Assembly: GCF_023273895.1 (NCBI RefSeq)
Contig: NZ_CP096883.1
Location: forward strand, 4,960,001 to 5,024,000
DNA length: 64,000 bases
Direction: 5' to 3'
Source of the DNA: Sphingobacterium sp. PCS056
Lineage (GTDB): Bacteria > Bacteroidota > Bacteroidia > Sphingobacteriales > Sphingobacteriaceae
Shown here: one piece after another, positions 62,611 through 64,000 of the stretch
Layout: each line of letters opens with the position of its first letter
Numbering within the stretch: the first letter of the stretch is position 1
Notes under the pieces: generated by a model
Seen by the model: the letters and a program-made list of their open reading frames with translations, nothing else
Database searches by the model: none
Told to the model about the DNA's origin: nothing
Program-made: the position numbers and the translations under genes

Positions 62611-63094
62611 AATTTACTCTCCCTCCTTTTTTCAATACTATACGTGCAATACCTTTAGCTTGAAGATCCAAATTAAGATACAGGATCAATTCATTTCTAT
62701 TCAATTGATGGATAACAAAACTCTCAACAAGTTTATCGTCTTTCCTCAATTCAAGAATATGCCCTCTTCCCTTTAAAAACCAATTGTATCTTTTATCCTC
62801 ATGATGAGCAACATAGTTATCATTTCCATTTCTTTCGAAATGCCACAAACCATCTTGAAGAGGTGGAAGATGCGCTATAGCCGCTGTTTTTATTTCATCA
62901 TGTATAATAGCCTGTTTTTTAAATGATGGGTTATTTTCCACCTTTTCAAAATACCAACCCTGCTCTACCCACTCACCTTCCAGCATACGTTCTGGATTTT
63001 CATAAAACATGACCATCGTCGTCGCTACAAACAGAAGTAAGGCGAGAAAGATGAAATTAAATCTTGATAATATTTTTCTTTTAATAATTGACAT
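62594..63094 (-). CDS. Hypothetical membrane-anchored protein, operon with DUF1275
   Basis: The ATG at 63094 gives 166 residues (MSIIKRKILSRFNFIFLALL at the start), with one membrane helix (about 12-30) and a periplasmic domain of beta strands (EWVEQGWYFEKVENNPSFKK, YNWFLKGRGHILELRKDDKL, NELILYLNLDLQAKGIARIV). It resembles lipocalin-like small beta domains but no family is certain. It overlaps both neighbours (14 bases with the upstream gene, 17 with DUF1275), implying coupled translation. Confidence 0.65.
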   Translation of the reverse strand: MSIIKRKILSRFNFIFLALLLFVATTMVMFYENPERMLEGEWVEQGWYFEKVENNPSFKKQAIIHDEIKTAAIAHLPPLQDGLWHFERNGNDNYVAHHEDKRYNWFLKGRGHILELRKDDKLVESFVIHQLNRNELILYLNLDLQAKGIARIVLKKGGRVNYAEKI

Positions 63095-63593
63095 CCCATT
63101 TTTTGTTAAAGAATAAATCTGACAAAACATTTCGCTCAATTTTCTGTATACCGGTCTTTTGGATGATCCCAACACGACCTCGATTACGTTCGTTTAAACG
63201 TAACAACGCCTTTCCAACATCAAAAAAATGTTTTGTTCTTTTTTCAAATGCATAATTTGATGGTACTCTGATTTCGTCAATCGCAGCACCTTTCAAATAG
63301 TTATGTAAGTAATTGGCATTCTCCGTACCGATGATATCGGTATATATATTGAGTTTACGATCTTCATACCGATGACAGATCATTTGACAAGCTTTAATGA
63401 AATCTTCAGAATGGAGTTCCTTTAAATGATCTTCGAGGGTAATTCCCAACAGTTCAGTAATTGAAGTACTGCTCCTGTTGCCATATACCAATATGATTTC
63501 CAATTCATTAGCTTTTGACTGTTCGATGCTCTGTATAACAAAAAATAGCGAATCTATCGTGAAATCACTTGGAATCAATATACGTTTATTCAT
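63081..63593 (-). CDS. Universal-stress-protein-like hypothetical protein
   Basis: The ATG at 63593 gives 170 residues (MNKRILIPSDFTIDSLFFVI at the start), which matches the beginning of UspA-type folds (ILIPSDF...S). A second strand ELEIILVYGN follows, but the ATP-binding GxxG-9x-G(S/T) end of UspA is not evident. Hence it is Usp-like at best. It is first of the three overlapping genes with the lipocalin-like and DUF1275 proteins, and is followed upstream by a sensor-kinase gene on the same strand. Confidence 0.6.
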   Translation of the reverse strand: MNKRILIPSDFTIDSLFFVIQSIEQSKANELEIILVYGNRSSTSITELLGITLEDHLKELHSEDFIKACQMICHRYEDRKLNIYTDIIGTENANYLHNYLKGAAIDEIRVPSNYAFEKRTKHFFDVGKALLRLNERNRGRVGIIQKTGIQKIERNVLSDLFFNKKWDVNY

Positions 63594-63722
63594 GCCTTTT
63601 ACTTTTAAAACAAAGTTAAAAGACAGAGATTGCAATGGAATGAACTTGAAGTTAGCTTTTAATTAGAATATCAAAGCTGATATTAAAATGAGATTAGAAT
63701 CGTCATAAAGATTAAAATGAGA

Positions 63723-64000
63723 TTAAAATTTAAGAAAAGTAGGCAATTCGATCTCAACAGTAGTGCCCTTATCCACAATAGAAGTTACCTTTAATGAACC
63801 TTCATGCAACTTTATGATATTTCGGGCTAATGGTAGTCCGATACCATACCCGTCAATCCCATCAGTATTAGACGCTCGAAAATATGGATCATAAATATGT
63901 TGCAAATCCTCTGAAGGAATACCTATTCCCTCATCCTTTATTAGAATAAACACTTTTTTATCCAAAGCACCTAAAGCAATGTAGGCCGTTCGATTACTAG
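63723..64000 (-). CDS. Sensor histidine kinase, C-terminal fragment (continues past window)
   Basis: The frame is open to the window edge, so only the last 91 residues are seen. They contain the G1 box KDEGIGIPSEDLQHIYDPYF and the G2 box GYGIGLPLARNIIKLHEGSL of an HATPase domain, ending TTVEIELPTFLKF. The H box, N box and sensor part lie to the right of position 64000. It is a HisKA/HATPase kinase rather than a LytS type. Confidence 0.9.
   Translation of the reverse strand, partial: SNRTAYIALGALDKKVFILIKDEGIGIPSEDLQHIYDPYFRASNTDGIDGYGIGLPLARNIIKLHEGSLKVTSIVDKGTTVEIELPTFLKF

Overview
The window reads as chromosomal DNA of a Bacteroidota bacterium of the Sphingobacteriaceae type, most likely Sphingobacterium or a close relative. 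The grounds are sequence features only: AT-rich genes, TAnnTTTG -7 promoter boxes (with a TTTG -33 box at both tRNA operons), few Shine-Dalgarno sites, a type IX secretion sorting domain, YD-repeat proteins with Bacteroidota-type signal peptides, Tat-exported oxidoreductases and an ECF42-type sigma factor. No database search was possible.

Accessory half (1-17.7 kb). Positions 1-6820 hold a minus-strand operon: a secreted seven-repeat propeller with a T9SS tail, a 1125-residue YD/RHS-like protein, and a second RHS protein that leaves the window on the left and carries a -1 frameshift in an A6 run. From 7341 to 12718 lies a mobile-element module: SSB, a DUF932 protein, two small unknowns, then PRTRC proteins E, C, an F-like protein (apparently also frameshifted in a T6 run), B and a ThiF-fold protein, linked by short overlaps. 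Next come a catalytically degenerate serine-recombinase fragment, an ECF sigma factor and a 78-residue protein. The segment ends with a compact three-gene operon, SMEK-domain protein / 78-residue middle component / DUF2326 SMC-like ATPase. This is an ABC-three-component (ABC-3C) conflict system and the best candidate for an uncharacterised phage-defence system here. A 40-bp block at 17636-17675, repeated just after the tRNA-Leu gene at 18234, may mark the island's right edge.

Core-like half (18 kb to the end). tRNA-Gly and tRNA-Leu are followed by a LytS/LytTR two-component pair, a CPA2 antiporter, an endonuclease/phosphatase-fold protein and an acyl-ACP thioesterase. An eight-gene minus-strand operon (24937-34398) encodes a probable periplasmic sugar-oxidation pathway: a GMC flavoenzyme with a C-X5-C-X3-C iron-sulfur motif, its Tat-signal small subunit, two Gfo/Idh/MocA oxidoreductases, a TIM-barrel isomerase, an MFS permease, an ApbE flavin transferase and an SUMF1-domain protein. 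After it come two envelope lipoproteins, rplU-rpmA, an M13 peptidase, tRNA-Ser, an ECF42 sigma factor with its DGPF/YCII partner, and a MocR regulator divergent from dxs with a GNAT gene behind it.

The last third holds map, two AraC regulators, a GNAT protein, an FAD monooxygenase-like protein, a PepSY/DUF3325-like/DUF3649-like/DUF4198 metal-uptake accessory operon, a glutaminase-A-type DUF4965 protein, an S9 peptidase, a carboxymuconolactone-decarboxylase-family protein with a Crp-type regulator, a DUF1275 membrane protein with two partner genes, and the C-terminus of a sensor kinase cut by the window end.
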